Counted from the stretch's first letter, positions 36,161 to 49,835 are shown. The stretch is DNA of 64,000 bases from Pseudomonas sp. NFACC02 (GCF_900110765.1 NZ_FOEO01000011.1:1-64000); one strand, 5' to 3'. Notes: generated from the letters alone by a model not told the origin. Made by a program: numbers and translations.

Positions 36161-36850
36161 ATGTTGAAAGGCTACGGAGCCGTCATCCTCGACGGTGCAT
36201 GGCTGACCCTGCAGCTCGCGCTGTGCTCCATGGCCCTGGCGATCGTGCTCGGCCTGATCGGCGTGTCGCTGCGCCTTTCGCCGCTGCGCTGGCTGGCCTG
36301 GCTGGGCGATCTGTACTCCACCGTCATTCGTGGCATTCCCGACCTGGTGCTGATCCTGCTGATTTTTTACGGCGGTCAGGACCTGCTCAACCGTGTAGCG
36401 CCCTTGCTGGGCCATGACGACTACATCGATCTGAACCCGCTGATGGCCGGTATCGGCACGCTGGGTTTCATTTTCGGTGCGTACCTGTCAGAAACCTTCC
36501 GTGGCGCGTTCATGGCGATTCCCAAAGGGCAGGCCGAAGCCGGCATGGCCTATGGCATGAGCAGCTCGCGGGTGTTTTTCCGCATCCTGGTACCGCAGAT
36601 GGTCCGTCTGGCAATCCCGGGATTCACCAACAACTGGCTGGTACTGACCAAGGCCACCGCGCTGATTTCCGTGGTCGGTCTGCAAGACATGATGTTCAAG
36701 GCCAAGCAGGCGGCTGATGCTACCCGCGAACCCTTCACGTTCTTCCTCGCAGTCGCGGCCATGTACCTGGTGATCACCAGTGTTTCGCTGCTGGTACTGC
36801 GCTACATCGAAAAACGCTACTCGGCCGGCGTAAGGGTGGCAGACCTATGA
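36161..36850 (+). CDS. aotQ: Arginine/ornithine ABC transporter permease AotQ
   Basis: A 229-residue HisQ-type permease with five or so membrane helices. The ATPase-contact EAA loop is AIPKGQAEAGMAYGMSSSRV. The N-terminal helix region is ILDGAWLTLQLALCSMALAI. It heterodimerises with AotM. Its stop overlaps the aotM start by 4 nt. Confidence 0.93.
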   Translation: MLKGYGAVILDGAWLTLQLALCSMALAIVLGLIGVSLRLSPLRWLAWLGDLYSTVIRGIPDLVLILLIFYGGQDLLNRVAPLLGHDDYIDLNPLMAGIGTLGFIFGAYLSETFRGAFMAIPKGQAEAGMAYGMSSSRVFFRILVPQMVRLAIPGFTNNWLVLTKATALISVVGLQDMMFKAKQAADATREPFTFFLAVAAMYLVITSVSLLVLRYIEKRYSAGVRVADL

Positions 36851-37545
36851 TTTTCGATTACAACGTCGTCTGGGATAACCTGCCGCTGTACTTCGGCGGT
36901 CTGTTGATCACCCTCAAACTGCTCGCGCTCTCCCTGTTTTTCGGCCTGCTGGCGGCGTTGCCGCTGGGCCTGATGCGCGTGTCCAGAGTGGCCTGGGTCA
37001 ACCTGCTGGCCTGGAGCTACACCTACGTGATTCGTGGCACGCCGATGCTGGTGCAGTTGTTCCTGATCTATTACGGTCTGGCGCAATTCGAAGCGGTGCG
37101 CGAGAGCTTCCTGTGGCCGTGGCTGTCGAGCGCGACCTTCTGCGCGTGCCTGGCGTTCGCCATCAACACCAGCGCCTACACCGCCGAAATCATCGCCGGC
37201 AGCCTCAAGTCCACACCGCCAGGCGAGATCGAAGCCGCGAGGGCGATGGGCATGTCGAAGGCCAAAATGTACCGCCGCATTCTACTGCCGTCGGCCCTGC
37301 GCCGGGCGTTGCCGCAATACAGCAACGAAGTGATCATGATGCTGCAGACCACGAGTCTGGCCTCCATCGTCACGCTGATCGACATCACCGGCGCGGCGCG
37401 CACCGTCAATGCCCAGTTTTATCTGCCGTTCGAGGCCTACATTACCGCCGGCGTGTTTTACCTGTGCCTGACTTTCATTCTGGTGAAACTGTTCAAGCTG
37501 GCCGAGCGCCGCTGGCTCAGTTACCTCGCACCGAGGAAGCACTGA
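36847..37545 (+). CDS. aotM: Arginine/ornithine ABC transporter permease AotM
   Basis: A 232-residue HisM-type permease. The EAA loop is STPPGEIEAARAMGMSKAKM, with the upstream RGTPMLVQLFLIYYGLAQFE. Five membrane helices are seen. It ends 1 nt before the aotO start. Confidence 0.93.
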   Translation: MIFDYNVVWDNLPLYFGGLLITLKLLALSLFFGLLAALPLGLMRVSRVAWVNLLAWSYTYVIRGTPMLVQLFLIYYGLAQFEAVRESFLWPWLSSATFCACLAFAINTSAYTAEIIAGSLKSTPPGEIEAARAMGMSKAKMYRRILLPSALRRALPQYSNEVIMMLQTTSLASIVTLIDITGAARTVNAQFYLPFEAYITAGVFYLCLTFILVKLFKLAERRWLSYLAPRKH

Positions 37546-37546
37546 T

Positions 37547-38659
37547 ATGCAACGCATCGATCACCGCCTGCCCTGGAGCACCCTGGGCACGGAACGCACG
37601 CTGAGCGTGTTTCGCTTTGGCGAGGGCGGCCGGAAGGCTTACATTCAGGCCAGCCTGCATGCCGACGAATTGCCCGGCATGCGCACGGCCTGGGAGCTGA
37701 AAAAGCGCCTGACGGCCCTGGAAGAGCAGGGCCTGCTCAACGGTGTCATTGAACTGGTGCCCGTTGCCAACCCGATTGGTTTGGGGCAGTTGCTGCAAGG
37801 CAACCACCAAGGGCGATTCGAGTATGGCAGCGGCAAGAATTTCAACCGCGACTTCACGGAATTGAGCGAGCCGGTCGCCGAGCGGCTGACAGGCAAGCTG
37901 GGCGACGATGCGCACGCCAACGTGCAGCTGATTCGTCAGGCAATGGTCGACGTGCTCGAGCAACTCCCGCCTGCGGGCAGCGAACTGGCCGGCATGCAAC
38001 GCGTATTGCTGAGCCATGCCTGCACGGCGGACATCGTGCTGGACCTGCACTGCGACACCGACGCGTCTCTGCACATGTATGCCTTGCCACAGCACTGGCC
38101 ACAATGGCGCTCGCTGTCGGCGTACCTGGGCGTGACTGTCGGGCTGCTGGCGGAAGATTCCGGTGGCAGCTCGTTCGACGAAGCCTGTTCGCTGCCATGG
38201 CTGCGTCTGGCCAAGCAGTTTCCCGAGGCCCGGATTCCGCTGGCCTGCATGTCCACCACCCTGGAACTGGGCGGCCAGACCAACACCGGCAAGGCCGACG
38301 CCGAAGCGTACGCAGAAGGCATCCTGGCATTCCTCGCCGAGCACGGCCTGATCAGCGGCGAGTGGCCGCAACCGGCATTTGAAGCCTGCGAAGGCATGCC
38401 GTTCGAAGGCACCGAAATGATCTATGCGCCGCACGCGGGCGTCCTGACATTCCTGCGCCCGGCCGGTGCCTGGGTCGAGCCCGGCGAGCCGCTGTTCGAA
38501 GTCATCGACCCCTTGAACGATCGTGCGACCACCGTGTGCGCGGGGACGGCAGGCGTGTTGTTCGCCATCGAAAAACTGCGTTATGCCCAGCCGGGCTACT
38601 GGATGGCCAAAGTGGCGGGGCGTACACCGCTGCGCACCGGCCGCCTGCTCAGTGACTGA
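37547..38659 (+). CDS. aotO: Succinylglutamate desuccinylase/aspartoacylase-family protein AotO
   Basis: A 370-residue M14-like zinc hydrolase. The N-terminal zinc motif is in QASLHADELPGMRTAWELKK, a second ligand region is DIVLDLHCDTDASLHMY, and the C-terminal beta domain carries the biotinyl-like strand pattern EPGEPLFEVIDPLN. In P. aeruginosa aotO is in the operon but is reported as not needed for uptake, so its substrate is open. It overlaps nothing and is followed 21 nt later by aotP. Confidence 0.88.
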   Translation: MQRIDHRLPWSTLGTERTLSVFRFGEGGRKAYIQASLHADELPGMRTAWELKKRLTALEEQGLLNGVIELVPVANPIGLGQLLQGNHQGRFEYGSGKNFNRDFTELSEPVAERLTGKLGDDAHANVQLIRQAMVDVLEQLPPAGSELAGMQRVLLSHACTADIVLDLHCDTDASLHMYALPQHWPQWRSLSAYLGVTVGLLAEDSGGSSFDEACSLPWLRLAKQFPEARIPLACMSTTLELGGQTNTGKADAEAYAEGILAFLAEHGLISGEWPQPAFEACEGMPFEGTEMIYAPHAGVLTFLRPAGAWVEPGEPLFEVIDPLNDRATTVCAGTAGVLFAIEKLRYAQPGYWMAKVAGRTPLRTGRLLSD

Positions 38660-38680
38660 TTACTTGTGAGAACCGACATC

Positions 38681-39445
38681 ATGAACAAACTGGAAGTCCA
38701 GGACCTGCACAAGTGCTACGGCAGTCACGAAGTGCTCAAGGGTGTTTCGCTCACCGCCAAGGCAGGCGATGTGATCAGCATCATTGGCTCCAGTGGCTCG
38801 GGCAAGAGTACTTTTTTACGTTGCATCAATTTGCTGGAGCAGCCCAAGTCCGGCCGTATTCTGCTGAACAACGAAGAGTTGAAACTGGTCGCCAACAAAG
38901 ACGGCGGACTGAAAGCCGCCGACCCGAAGCAGTTGCAACGCATGCGTTCGCGGCTGTCGATGGTGTTTCAACACTTCAATCTGTGGTCGCATATGACGGC
39001 GATGGAAAACATCATCGAGGCGCCCGTTCACGTACTGGGTGTTTCGAAGAAGGAAGCGCTGGAAAAAGCCGAGCATTACTTGAACAAAGTGGGCGTCGCC
39101 CATCGCAAGGACGCCTATCCGGGGCACATGTCCGGTGGCGAGCAGCAGCGGGTGGCCATTGCCCGCGCGCTGGCGATGGAACCGGAAGTCATGCTGTTCG
39201 ACGAGCCGACCTCGGCGCTGGACCCGGAGCTGGTCGGCGATGTGCTGAAAGTCATGCAGACCCTGGCACAGGAGGGCCGCACCATGGTGGTGGTGACCCA
39301 CGAAATGGGTTTTGCCCGCGAGGTGTCAAACCAGTTGATCTTCCTGCACAAGGGGCTGGTCGAAGAACGTGGCGATCCCCGTGAGGTGTTGGTCAATCCG
39401 AAGTCGGAGCGGTTGCAGCAGTTCCTCTCCGGCAGTTTGAAGTAG
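38681..39445 (+). CDS. aotP: Arginine/ornithine ABC transporter ATPase
   Basis: A 254-residue HisP-type ATPase. Walker A is [12 protein letters not shown], signature [14 protein letters not shown] and Walker [14 protein letters not shown], with the switch histidine in VVTHEMG. The ATG at 38681 gives [20 protein letters not shown]; an upstream ATG at 38666 would add five residues. A terminator follows. Confidence 0.93.
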   Translation: MNKLEVQDLHKCYGSHEVLKGVSLTAKAGDVISIIGSSGSGKSTFLRCINLLEQPKSGRILLNNEELKLVANKDGGLKAADPKQLQRMRSRLSMVFQHFNLWSHMTAMENIIEAPVHVLGVSKKEALEKAEHYLNKVGVAHRKDAYPGHMSGGEQQRVAIARALAMEPEVMLFDEPTSALDPELVGDVLKVMQTLAQEGRTMVVVTHEMGFAREVSNQLIFLHKGLVEERGDPREVLVNPKSERLQQFLSGSLK

Positions 39446-39451
39446 GGATCG

Positions 39452-39476
39452 GCACCGTCTGCAACGGTGCGTTTTG
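39452..39476 (+). terminator. Terminator after aotP
   Basis: GCACCGT, loop CTGCA, ACGGTGC, then GTTTTG. It separates transporter and regulator, though argR can still be read through. Confidence 0.7.
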
Positions 39477-39592
39477 TGTCAGAACAGTTCATGCTGCGCG
39501 TCACCCAAACCGCTGCCCTGAACTGAGCGCAACAGATTTACCGCATGCTTGCCGTGCGGCCCATAACAGCGACACGTTTCGGATTGCACGCC

Positions 39593-40582
39593 ATGACTGC
39601 CCATCGAATTGGTTTTCTTATCTGGCCCGGTACCAAAGCCCTGACGCTGGCACTGGCGGAGGAAGCCCTGCGTGTTGCTCAGCGCGTTCATCCCGACGTG
39701 GTCTACGAACTGGCGTTCATGCAGGCCGAGCCGGTCACCGCGGTTGACGGTGCCAGCTGGCAATTGCCGGGTGAGCCGTGGAGCGGTCGTCTGGAAGGGT
39801 GTCAGAAGGTGTTTCTGCTCGCCGATGAACCGCCAGCGCCCATGGCGTCGGCGCTGGCCGGAGCACTCAAGCAACTGGTGCGGGCGGGCTGTGTGATCGG
39901 AGGTCTGTCGGCCGGTGTGTATCCACTGGCGCAACTGGGCTTGCTGGACGGTTACCGGGCTGCGGTGCATTGGCGCTGGCAGGATGATTTCGCGGAGCGT
40001 TTTCCCAAGGTCATCGCCACCAGTCATCTGTTCGACTGGGACCGTGATCGCCTGACCGCGTGCGGCGGGATGTCGGTGCTGGACCTGCTGCTGGCGGTGC
40101 TGGCGCGAGATCACGGCGCGGAACTGGCCGGTGCGGTTTCTGAGGAACTGGTGGTTGAACGCATTCGTGAAGGGGGCGAGCGTCAGCGCATTCCTTTGCA
40201 GAACCGTCTGGGCTCCAGTCATCCGAAGCTGACCCAGGCCGTGCTGTTGATGGAAGCCAACATTGAAGAGCCGCTGACCACCGATGAAATCGCCCAGCAC
40301 GTCTGCGTATCGCGACGACAACTGGAGCGAATTTTCAAGCAATACCTCAATCGTGTTCCCAGTCAGTATTACCTCGAACTGCGCCTGAACAAGGCCCGGC
40401 AGATGCTGATGCAGACCAGCAAATCGATCATCCAGATCGGCCTTTCCTGCGGTTTCTCCTCCGGCCCGCACTTCTCCAGCGCCTACCGCAACTTCTTCGG
40501 CGCCACGCCCCGTGAAGACCGCAACCAGCGCCGCAGCAGCAGCCCCTTCGAATTGTCCTCGGTGCCGGCCGAGCGCGGTTAG
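39593..40582 (+). CDS. argR: Arginine-responsive AraC-family regulator ArgR
   Basis: A 329-residue protein with an N-terminal DJ-1/PfpI-like (GATase1) ligand domain (GFLIWPGTKALTLALAEEAL, VIGGLSAGVYPLAQ) and a C-terminal AraC double HTH (EIAQHVCVSRRQLERIFKQY; IQIGLSCGFSSGPHFSSAYR). It is unrelated to the E. coli ArgR. In P. aeruginosa it activates aot and aru and represses anabolic genes when arginine is present. The length matches the 329 residues I recall for PAO1 ArgR. Confidence 0.95.
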   Translation: MTAHRIGFLIWPGTKALTLALAEEALRVAQRVHPDVVYELAFMQAEPVTAVDGASWQLPGEPWSGRLEGCQKVFLLADEPPAPMASALAGALKQLVRAGCVIGGLSAGVYPLAQLGLLDGYRAAVHWRWQDDFAERFPKVIATSHLFDWDRDRLTACGGMSVLDLLLAVLARDHGAELAGAVSEELVVERIREGGERQRIPLQNRLGSSHPKLTQAVLLMEANIEEPLTTDEIAQHVCVSRRQLERIFKQYLNRVPSQYYLELRLNKARQMLMQTSKSIIQIGLSCGFSSGPHFSSAYRNFFGATPREDRNQRRSSSPFELSSVPAERG

Positions 40583-40604
40583 GGCCTCTGACTGCAGGTG
40601 ACTC

Positions 40605-40691
40605 GTGTAGGAGCGCGCTTGCCCGCGATTGCAATCTGTCTATGAAAGACCATCGACTGACACACCGCCATTGTCCCGAAGCGGCCCGGAT
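40605..40691. repeat. REPIN with degenerate right half
   Basis: The left arm GTAGGAGCGCGCTTGCCCGC is intact. The right half (CCATTGTCCCGAAGCGGCCC) resembles the chimeric type seen near 27.7 kb rather than a true inverse arm. Confidence 0.7.
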
Positions 40692-40828
40692 CAAGTGAGC
40701 ACCTGCAATGACTAATGGCTCCCGAAGAGGTGTTAGTCATTCCTGTGTTTGTGGTTCAGCAATTCAAATCCACACAACGCTGCTACTGCCCGCCGCTAAC
40801 GTTTAAACTGCGCCTTTCCGACGCTATT

Positions 40829-42194
<1,366 letters not shown>

Positions 42195-42204
42195 CAGACG
42201 CAAT

Positions 42205-42297
42205 CCTGTAGGCGCGCGCTTGCCCGCGATTCAATCTGCCTGTTACGCATGTGTTGAATGACACACTGCGATCACGGGCAAGCGCGCTCCTACAGGG
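42205..42297. repeat. REPIN
   Basis: Arms GTAGGCGCGCGCTTGCCCGC and ACGGGCAAGCGCGCTCCTAC lie between aruC and aruF. Confidence 0.88.
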
Positions 42298-42366
42298 ATC
42301 TCTGTCGTGATCCTCTTTTTTTCTTTTGCCGTTCAATCGGCCCGATTTTTTTCAAGGAGTGACACC

Positions 42367-43398
42367 ATGCTGGTGATGCGCCCCGCGCAAATGGCTGATC
42401 TGAGCGAGGTCCAACGTCTCGCTGCGGACAGCCCGATTGGTGTCACGTCCCTTCCGGATGATGCTGGACGTTTGAGTGACAAGATCGCCGCCTCCGAAGC
42501 GTCGTTTGCCGCCGAGGTCAGTTTCAACGGCGAGGAAACCTATTTCTTCGTGCTGGAAGACACCGACAGCGGGCGTCTGGTGGGTTGTTCCGGGATTGTC
42601 GCCTCGGCGGGGTATTCCGAGCCGTTCTACAGTTTTCGCAACGAGACCTTCGTTCACGCCTCCCGCGAGCTGAAGATTCACAACAAGATCCACGTGCTCT
42701 CGCAGTGCCATGACCTGACCGGCAATAGCCTGCTGACCAGCTTCTACGTGTTGCCGGAGCTGGTCGGGACCCTGTGGTCGGAGCTCAACTCCCGCGCGCG
42801 CCTGCTGTTCGTCGCGGCTCACCCCGAGCGTTTCGCCGACTCGGTGGTGACCGAGATCGTCGGTTACAGCGATGAGAACGGCGACTCGCCGTTCTGGGAT
42901 GCCATCGGACGCAACTTCTTCGACCTGAATTACGCCGAAGCTGAGCGTTTGTGTGGCCTGAAGAGCCGGACATTCCTGGCCGAACTGATGCCGCATTACC
43001 CGATCTACGTGCCGCTGCTGCCCGATGAGGCTCAGGAAGCCATGGGGCAGGTGCATCCGCGTGCGCAGATCACCTTCGACATCCTGATGCGTGAAGGCTT
43101 CGAGACCGATCATTACATCGATATCTTCGACGGCGGTCCGACCCTGCATGCTCGTGTTTCCGGCATTCGTTCGATTGCCCAGAGCCGTGTCGTACCGGTC
43201 AGGGTTGACCCGGTCAGCAGCGGCGACGCGGTCAAGGGCGGACGTCCCTATCTGGTTGCCAACAGTCAGTTGCAGGACTACCGCGCGGTCATGCTGGAGC
43301 TTGATTGGGTGCCAGGTAAACCGGTGAGCCTGAGTCTGACGGCTGCCGAGGCACTGGGTGTCGGAGAAGGCGCGAGCGTGCGCATCGTCGCGGTTTGA
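42367..43398 (+). CDS. aruF: Arginine/ornithine N-succinyltransferase, alpha subunit
   Basis: A 343-residue AstA-family acyltransferase. MLVMRPAQMADLSEVQRLAA opens the protein and ELMPHYPIYVPLLPDEAQEA marks the C-terminal half. Shared AstA blocks are HVLSQCHDLTGNSLLTSFYV and DENGDSPFWDAIGRNFF. It forms a heteromer with AruG and starts the AST pathway. AAGGAG precedes the ATG at 42367. Confidence 0.94.
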   Translation: MLVMRPAQMADLSEVQRLAADSPIGVTSLPDDAGRLSDKIAASEASFAAEVSFNGEETYFFVLEDTDSGRLVGCSGIVASAGYSEPFYSFRNETFVHASRELKIHNKIHVLSQCHDLTGNSLLTSFYVLPELVGTLWSELNSRARLLFVAAHPERFADSVVTEIVGYSDENGDSPFWDAIGRNFFDLNYAEAERLCGLKSRTFLAELMPHYPIYVPLLPDEAQEAMGQVHPRAQITFDILMREGFETDHYIDIFDGGPTLHARVSGIRSIAQSRVVPVRVDPVSSGDAVKGGRPYLVANSQLQDYRAVMLELDWVPGKPVSLSLTAAEALGVGEGASVRIVAV

Positions 43399-43502
43399 CC
43401 GTTGAGTCGTCGGCTGTCAGTGCGTGAGTCACACCCTGACGCCCTATTGCGGGTTTGAGTTCGCCGGTTCTTCAAAGCAGAGAACCGGGTTGAGGAGAAA
43501 GC

Positions 43503-45994
<2,492 letters not shown>

Positions 45995-46025
45995 ACAGGC
46001 TGGAATCGGCTTGGCACCACACACG

Positions 46026-46115
46026 CTGTAGGAGCCGGCTTGCTGGCGAACACGGTAGGTCAGTCACCCTTGATGTACCTGACATACCGCTTTCGCCAGC
46101 AAGCCGGCTCCCACA
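46026..46115. repeat. REPIN
   Basis: Arms GTAGGAGCCGGCTTGCTGGC and GCCAGCAAGCCGGCTCCCAC lie between aruD and aruB. Confidence 0.9.
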
Positions 46116-46175
46116 CGAGGTGGCAGGGCCAGATAAAGAATGTGCACATAAAAACAGATCCACGGAGCCTCACCG

Positions 46176-47522
46176 ATGAAATCCTGTGAAGTCAACTTTG
46201 ACGGTCTAGTGGGGCCGACCCATAACTACGGTGGGCTGTCCTACGGCAACGTCGCGTCCCAGAGCAACTGCCAGCAGTCGTCCAACCCGCGCGAGGCGGC
46301 GTTGCAGGGCCTGTCGAAAATGAAAGCGCTGATGGACATGGGGTTCACCCAGGGTGTGTTGGCGCCACAGGAGCGCCCGGACGTCGCCGGTTTGCGCAAA
46401 CTGGGCTTCAGCGGCACCGACGCGCAGGTCATCGAGCGTGCGGCCAAAGAATCCATGCCGCTGCTGGTGGCCAGTTGTTCGGCGTCGAGCATGTGGGTCG
46501 CCAATGCCGCCACGGTCAGCCCGAGTGCCGACACGGCCGACGGTCGTGTGCATTTCACCGCCGCCAACCTCAACTGCAAGTACCACCGCAGCATCGAACA
46601 TCCGACCACCAGCCGTGTGCTGGGTGCGATGTTCGCCGATCAACAGCACTTTGCGCATCATGCGGCCCTGCCTGCCGTCGCCCAGTTCGGTGACGAGGGC
46701 GCGGCCAACCACACACGTTTCTGCCGTAGCTACGGCGAGGCGGGCGTCGAGTTCTTCGTGTTCGGGCGCGCGGCGTTCGACACCCGCTTCCCGACGCCGC
46801 AGAAATACCCGGCGCGCCAGACCCTTGAAGCCTCGCAGGCGGTTGCGCGCCTGCACGGGCTGAGCGACGACGGCGTGGTCTACGCGCAGCAGAACCCCGC
46901 AGTGATCGATCAGGGCGTGTTCCACAACGACGTCATCGCGGTCGGTAATGGCGAGGTCCTGTTCTATCACGAGGATGCCTTCCTCAACACCGAACAGGTG
47001 CTCAGCGAACTGCATGACAAACTGGGGCGTCGCGGCGGTCGTTTCCAGGCCGTTTGCGTGCCGCGCACCGAAGTCGGCGTGGAAGACGCCGTGCGCTCCT
47101 ACCTGTTCAACAGTCAGTTGTTGTCGTGTGCCGACGGTTCGATGCTGCTGATCGTCCCGGAAGAGTGCCGCAGCAACGAGCGTGTCTGGCATTATCTGCA
47201 ACGCCTGATCGCCGACGAAAGCCCGATTCGCCAGGTCAAAGTATTCGACCTCAAACAAAGCATGCAGAACGGCGGCGGTCCCGCCTGCCTGCGCTTGCGC
47301 GTTGCGTTGAATGAAACCGAACTGGCAGCGGTCAATCCAGGCGTTATCATGACGGCGCCGTTGTATGACACCCTGACGCAGTGGGTGGACAAGCACTATC
47401 GCGACCGCATGACGGAAAACGATCTGGCCGATCCCCACCTGTTGACCGAATGCCGTACGGCACTGGATGAGCTGACCCAGCACTTGAAGCTGGGCGCGGT
47501 CTATCCTTTCCAGATCAATTGA
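46176..47522 (+). CDS. aruB: N-succinylarginine dihydrolase
   Basis: A 448-residue AstB, step 2 of the pathway: succinylarginine to succinylornithine, CO2 and two NH3. [18 protein letters not shown] at the N-terminus, [20 protein letters not shown], and the catalytic cysteine in [17 protein letters not shown] are the family blocks of this pentein-fold enzyme. Confidence 0.96.
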   Translation: MKSCEVNFDGLVGPTHNYGGLSYGNVASQSNCQQSSNPREAALQGLSKMKALMDMGFTQGVLAPQERPDVAGLRKLGFSGTDAQVIERAAKESMPLLVASCSASSMWVANAATVSPSADTADGRVHFTAANLNCKYHRSIEHPTTSRVLGAMFADQQHFAHHAALPAVAQFGDEGAANHTRFCRSYGEAGVEFFVFGRAAFDTRFPTPQKYPARQTLEASQAVARLHGLSDDGVVYAQQNPAVIDQGVFHNDVIAVGNGEVLFYHEDAFLNTEQVLSELHDKLGRRGGRFQAVCVPRTEVGVEDAVRSYLFNSQLLSCADGSMLLIVPEECRSNERVWHYLQRLIADESPIRQVKVFDLKQSMQNGGGPACLRLRVALNETELAAVNPGVIMTAPLYDTLTQWVDKHYRDRMTENDLADPHLLTECRTALDELTQHLKLGAVYPFQIN

Positions 47523-47601
47523 TGCACCTCACACATCGCGCCCGGTGTCTTGCGGCCTTGGGCTGACGATGTTTTTTGCTTTTACAGAGAGATTTTTTGA
47601 C

Positions 47602-47892
47602 ATGACCGACGCCCTGCGTTTGATCCTTGAAGACACCGACGGCACTCAGCTGGAAACGTCCTGCACCCGTTTTGCCGTTATCTGGCAGGGCAAAGAGGTC
47701 TGGATTCAGCAGGATGGCCGCGGCCAACTGCTGATCGGTGTCGACGTCGAAGAAGACGATGCCGAGTACGCCAACCTGTTGCTGCGTCCGTTGGCCACCA
47801 ATCTGGTCAGCCTGCAACTGGAAATGGAACCGGCTGACATGGGTGGCGACGACGAAGACGGCCATGTGCATGGTCCAGACTGCAACCACTAA
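47602..47892 (+). CDS. Small conserved protein between aruB and aruE
   Basis: A 96-residue acidic protein starting MTDALRLILEDTDGTQLETS. The last 20 residues form an Asp/His/Cys-rich tail (GDDEDGHVHGPDCNH) able to bind metal. P. aeruginosa also has a small unnamed gene at this position in the aru cluster, so it is probably part of the operon. Sometimes labelled topoisomerase II in Pseudomonas records, but nothing in the sequence supports that. Function unknown. Confidence 0.75.
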   Translation: MTDALRLILEDTDGTQLETSCTRFAVIWQGKEVWIQQDGRGQLLIGVDVEEDDAEYANLLLRPLATNLVSLQLEMEPADMGGDDEDGHVHGPDCNH

Positions 47893-47898
47893 GCAAGC

Positions 47899-48032
47899 TC
47901 GGGCTAAAAATGGCTGCACTCGCCCAGGCTGCGTTAAAAACAGGCTCGGAATGCTCATTTAGGTGCCCTAAACTCCGCTTCCTCGCCTGTTTTTGCCTTG
48001 CCTGACCTTCGTTCGCCGATTTTTAGTCCCGA
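47899..48032. repeat. 134-bp long imperfect palindrome (MITE-like)
   Basis: The outer arms are TCGGGCTAAAAATGG and CCGATTTTTAGTCCCGA, the inner arms AAAAACAGGC and GCCTGTTTTT, and the centre is TTTAGGTGCCCTAAA. It fills the gap before aruE. I recall elements of this type scattered in fluorescent pseudomonads. No second copy is in this window. Confidence 0.7.
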
Positions 48033-48052
48033 CCTTTTTAGGAAATCGACCC

Positions 48053-49060
48053 ATGCTTGCCCTCGGCAAACTGCTTGAATTGACCCTGGCGGGTCGTGAA
48101 CCCGCGGAAAAGACTCAGCTGACCGTCGAAGGCGTTCGCATGCGCTGGCTGGCCGAAGGTGCGCTGGAAGTCCGGCCACCCGAAGCGCGGGACAATGGCA
48201 CGGACCTGCTGTTGTCCGCTGGTATCCATGGCAACGAAACGGCACCCATTGAACTGCTCGACGCGTTGATCCATGCCATCGCGCGAGGCGAACTCAAGCC
48301 TCGCGCGCGCATTCTTTTCCTGTTCGGTAACCCCGAAGCGATGCGTCGCGGCGAGCGATACGTCGAACATGATATCAACCGGCTGTTCAATGGCCGCCAC
48401 GAGCAAAGCGGCGGCAGCGAAGCCTTGCGCGCCTGTGAACTCGAGCGCCTGGCCGCCAGTTTCTTCAGCCTGCCGGGTCGCTACCGCTTGCATTACGACC
48501 TGCACACGGCCATTCGCGGCTCGAAGATCGAGCAGTTTGCCCTGTATCCCTGGAAAGCAGGGCGTCAGCATTCACGCCGTGAGCTGGTGCGTTTGCACAA
48601 GGCGGGCATTGAAGCGGTGCTGCTGCAGAACACGTCGTCCATCGTATTCAGCGCTTACACCTACGACAAACTCGATGCCGAGGCTTTCACCCTGGAACTG
48701 GGCAAGGCGCGGCCTTTCGGGCAGAACCAGGGCGTCGACCTCGGGCCGCTCAAGGCCACCCTCGAACACTTGATTCGGGGCACCGAACCTCTGGTCGGCG
48801 ACCAGATCGACGGCCTCAAATTGTTCAGCGTTGCGCGGGAAATCATCAAGCACAGCGACGCATTCCGTCTGAACCTCGCGTCGGATGTCGAGAACTTCAC
48901 CCAGCTTGAGAAAGGCTTCGTGCTGGCCGAGGACCTGGCCGATTCACGCTGGATCGTGGAAGAAGAGGGTGCGCGCATCATCTTTCCCAACCCGAAGGTC
49001 AAGAACGGGCTGCGGGCGGGGATTCTGATCGTGCCGACGACCGGGGATGGATTGGTGTGA
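48053..49060 (+). CDS. aruE: Succinylglutamate desuccinylase
   Basis: A 335-residue M14-like zinc hydrolase, last step of the AST pathway, giving glutamate and succinate. Zinc ligands are in [16 protein letters not shown] and [30 protein letters not shown] is the conserved strand/loop. The ATG at 48053 matches the usual N-terminus. It is the last gene of the cluster. Confidence 0.95.
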   Translation: MLALGKLLELTLAGREPAEKTQLTVEGVRMRWLAEGALEVRPPEARDNGTDLLLSAGIHGNETAPIELLDALIHAIARGELKPRARILFLFGNPEAMRRGERYVEHDINRLFNGRHEQSGGSEALRACELERLAASFFSLPGRYRLHYDLHTAIRGSKIEQFALYPWKAGRQHSRRELVRLHKAGIEAVLLQNTSSIVFSAYTYDKLDAEAFTLELGKARPFGQNQGVDLGPLKATLEHLIRGTEPLVGDQIDGLKLFSVAREIIKHSDAFRLNLASDVENFTQLEKGFVLAEDLADSRWIVEEEGARIIFPNPKVKNGLRAGILIVPTTGDGLV

Positions 49061-49088
49061 GTTATGTCTCGGATTGTCGCGGTTCATT

Positions 49089-49173
49089 GTCGGAGCGCGC
49101 TTGCCTGCGCATGCGGTGGGTCAGCCCAATATCGGTGACTGACCCACCGCATTCGCGGGCAAGCGCCCCTACA
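49089..49173. repeat. REPIN
   Basis: Arms GTCGGAGCGCGCTTGCCTGC and GCGGGCAAGCGCCCCTAC lie between convergent aruE and ribH2. Confidence 0.85.
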
Positions 49174-49209
49174 TAGCCATGTCGGCGTCCCGAAGAACGC
49201 CGCCATCCA

Positions 49210-49704
49210 TCAACCCACGGCTTTCTGCGATTCGCTGCTACGACGCACCGCGCGCAACTTGGTCAGGGTGTCAGCACAGGTTTTGGCCGCTTCCTGGCCC
49301 TTGTGAACGAAGTGGTCGAAGAAGAATTTCTGATGCTCTTCACCCGCGTGGAAATGGTGCGGGGTCAGGACCACCGAGAACACCGGCACTTCGGTTTCCA
49401 GCTGAACCTGCATCAACGCACTGATCACCGACTGCGCGACGAACTCGTGACGGTAGATGCCGCCGTCCACGACCAGACCAGCCGCCACGACGCCGCCATA
49501 ACGGCCGGTTTTGGCCAGCAGCTTGGCGTGCAGAGGAATTTCAAAGGCGCCGCCCACTTCGAAGAAGTCGATATCACTTTCGGCGTAACCGTGGTTTGCC
49601 ATCTCGGCAACGAAGCCTTTGCGCGCCTGATCGACGATATCTTTGTGCCAGCAAGCTTGAATGAAAGCGATGCGATCGTGAGCGTGAATTGCGGTGGGTT
49701 GCAT
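49210..49704 (-). CDS. ribH2: 6,7-dimethyl-8-ribityllumazine synthase, type II (RibH2)
   Basis: A 164-residue lumazine synthase. FEVGGAFEIPLHAKLLAKTG is the phosphate/ribityl site, DGGIYRHEFVAQSVISALM follows, and the catalytic histidine region is VLTPHHFHAGEEHQKFFFDH. The insertion pattern and C-terminus look like the decameric type II enzymes of Brucella/Mesorhizobium rather than the 60-mer type. It stands alone, outside any rib operon, and is preceded by an FMN riboswitch. The ATG at 49704 follows AGGAG. Confidence 0.88.
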   Translation of the reverse strand: MQPTAIHAHDRIAFIQACWHKDIVDQARKGFVAEMANHGYAESDIDFFEVGGAFEIPLHAKLLAKTGRYGGVVAAGLVVDGGIYRHEFVAQSVISALMQVQLETEVPVFSVVLTPHHFHAGEEHQKFFFDHFVHKGQEAAKTCADTLTKLRAVRRSSESQKAVG

Positions 49705-49713
49705 CTGTTCTGA

Positions 49714-49736
49714 CTCCTGTTTAATTAAAAAACAGG
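49714..49736 (-). promoter_or_regulatory. Hairpin that hides the ribH2 ribosome-binding site
   Basis: Read on the minus strand, CCTGTTT pairs with AAACAGG across a T-rich loop. The 3' arm contains the AGG of the AGGAG Shine-Dalgarno sequence (49714-49718), 9 nt before the ATG. It fits a translational off-state controlled by the riboswitch upstream. Confidence 0.65.
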
Positions 49737-49835
49737 GCGTGTTGGATCGAATGGGATGCCAGGGTACGGTCGGCAGCCGTCCGGCGATAAACGCACGTGA
49801 CGATGCTGCGGGACGATCCTGTGGTGCCAATCCCG

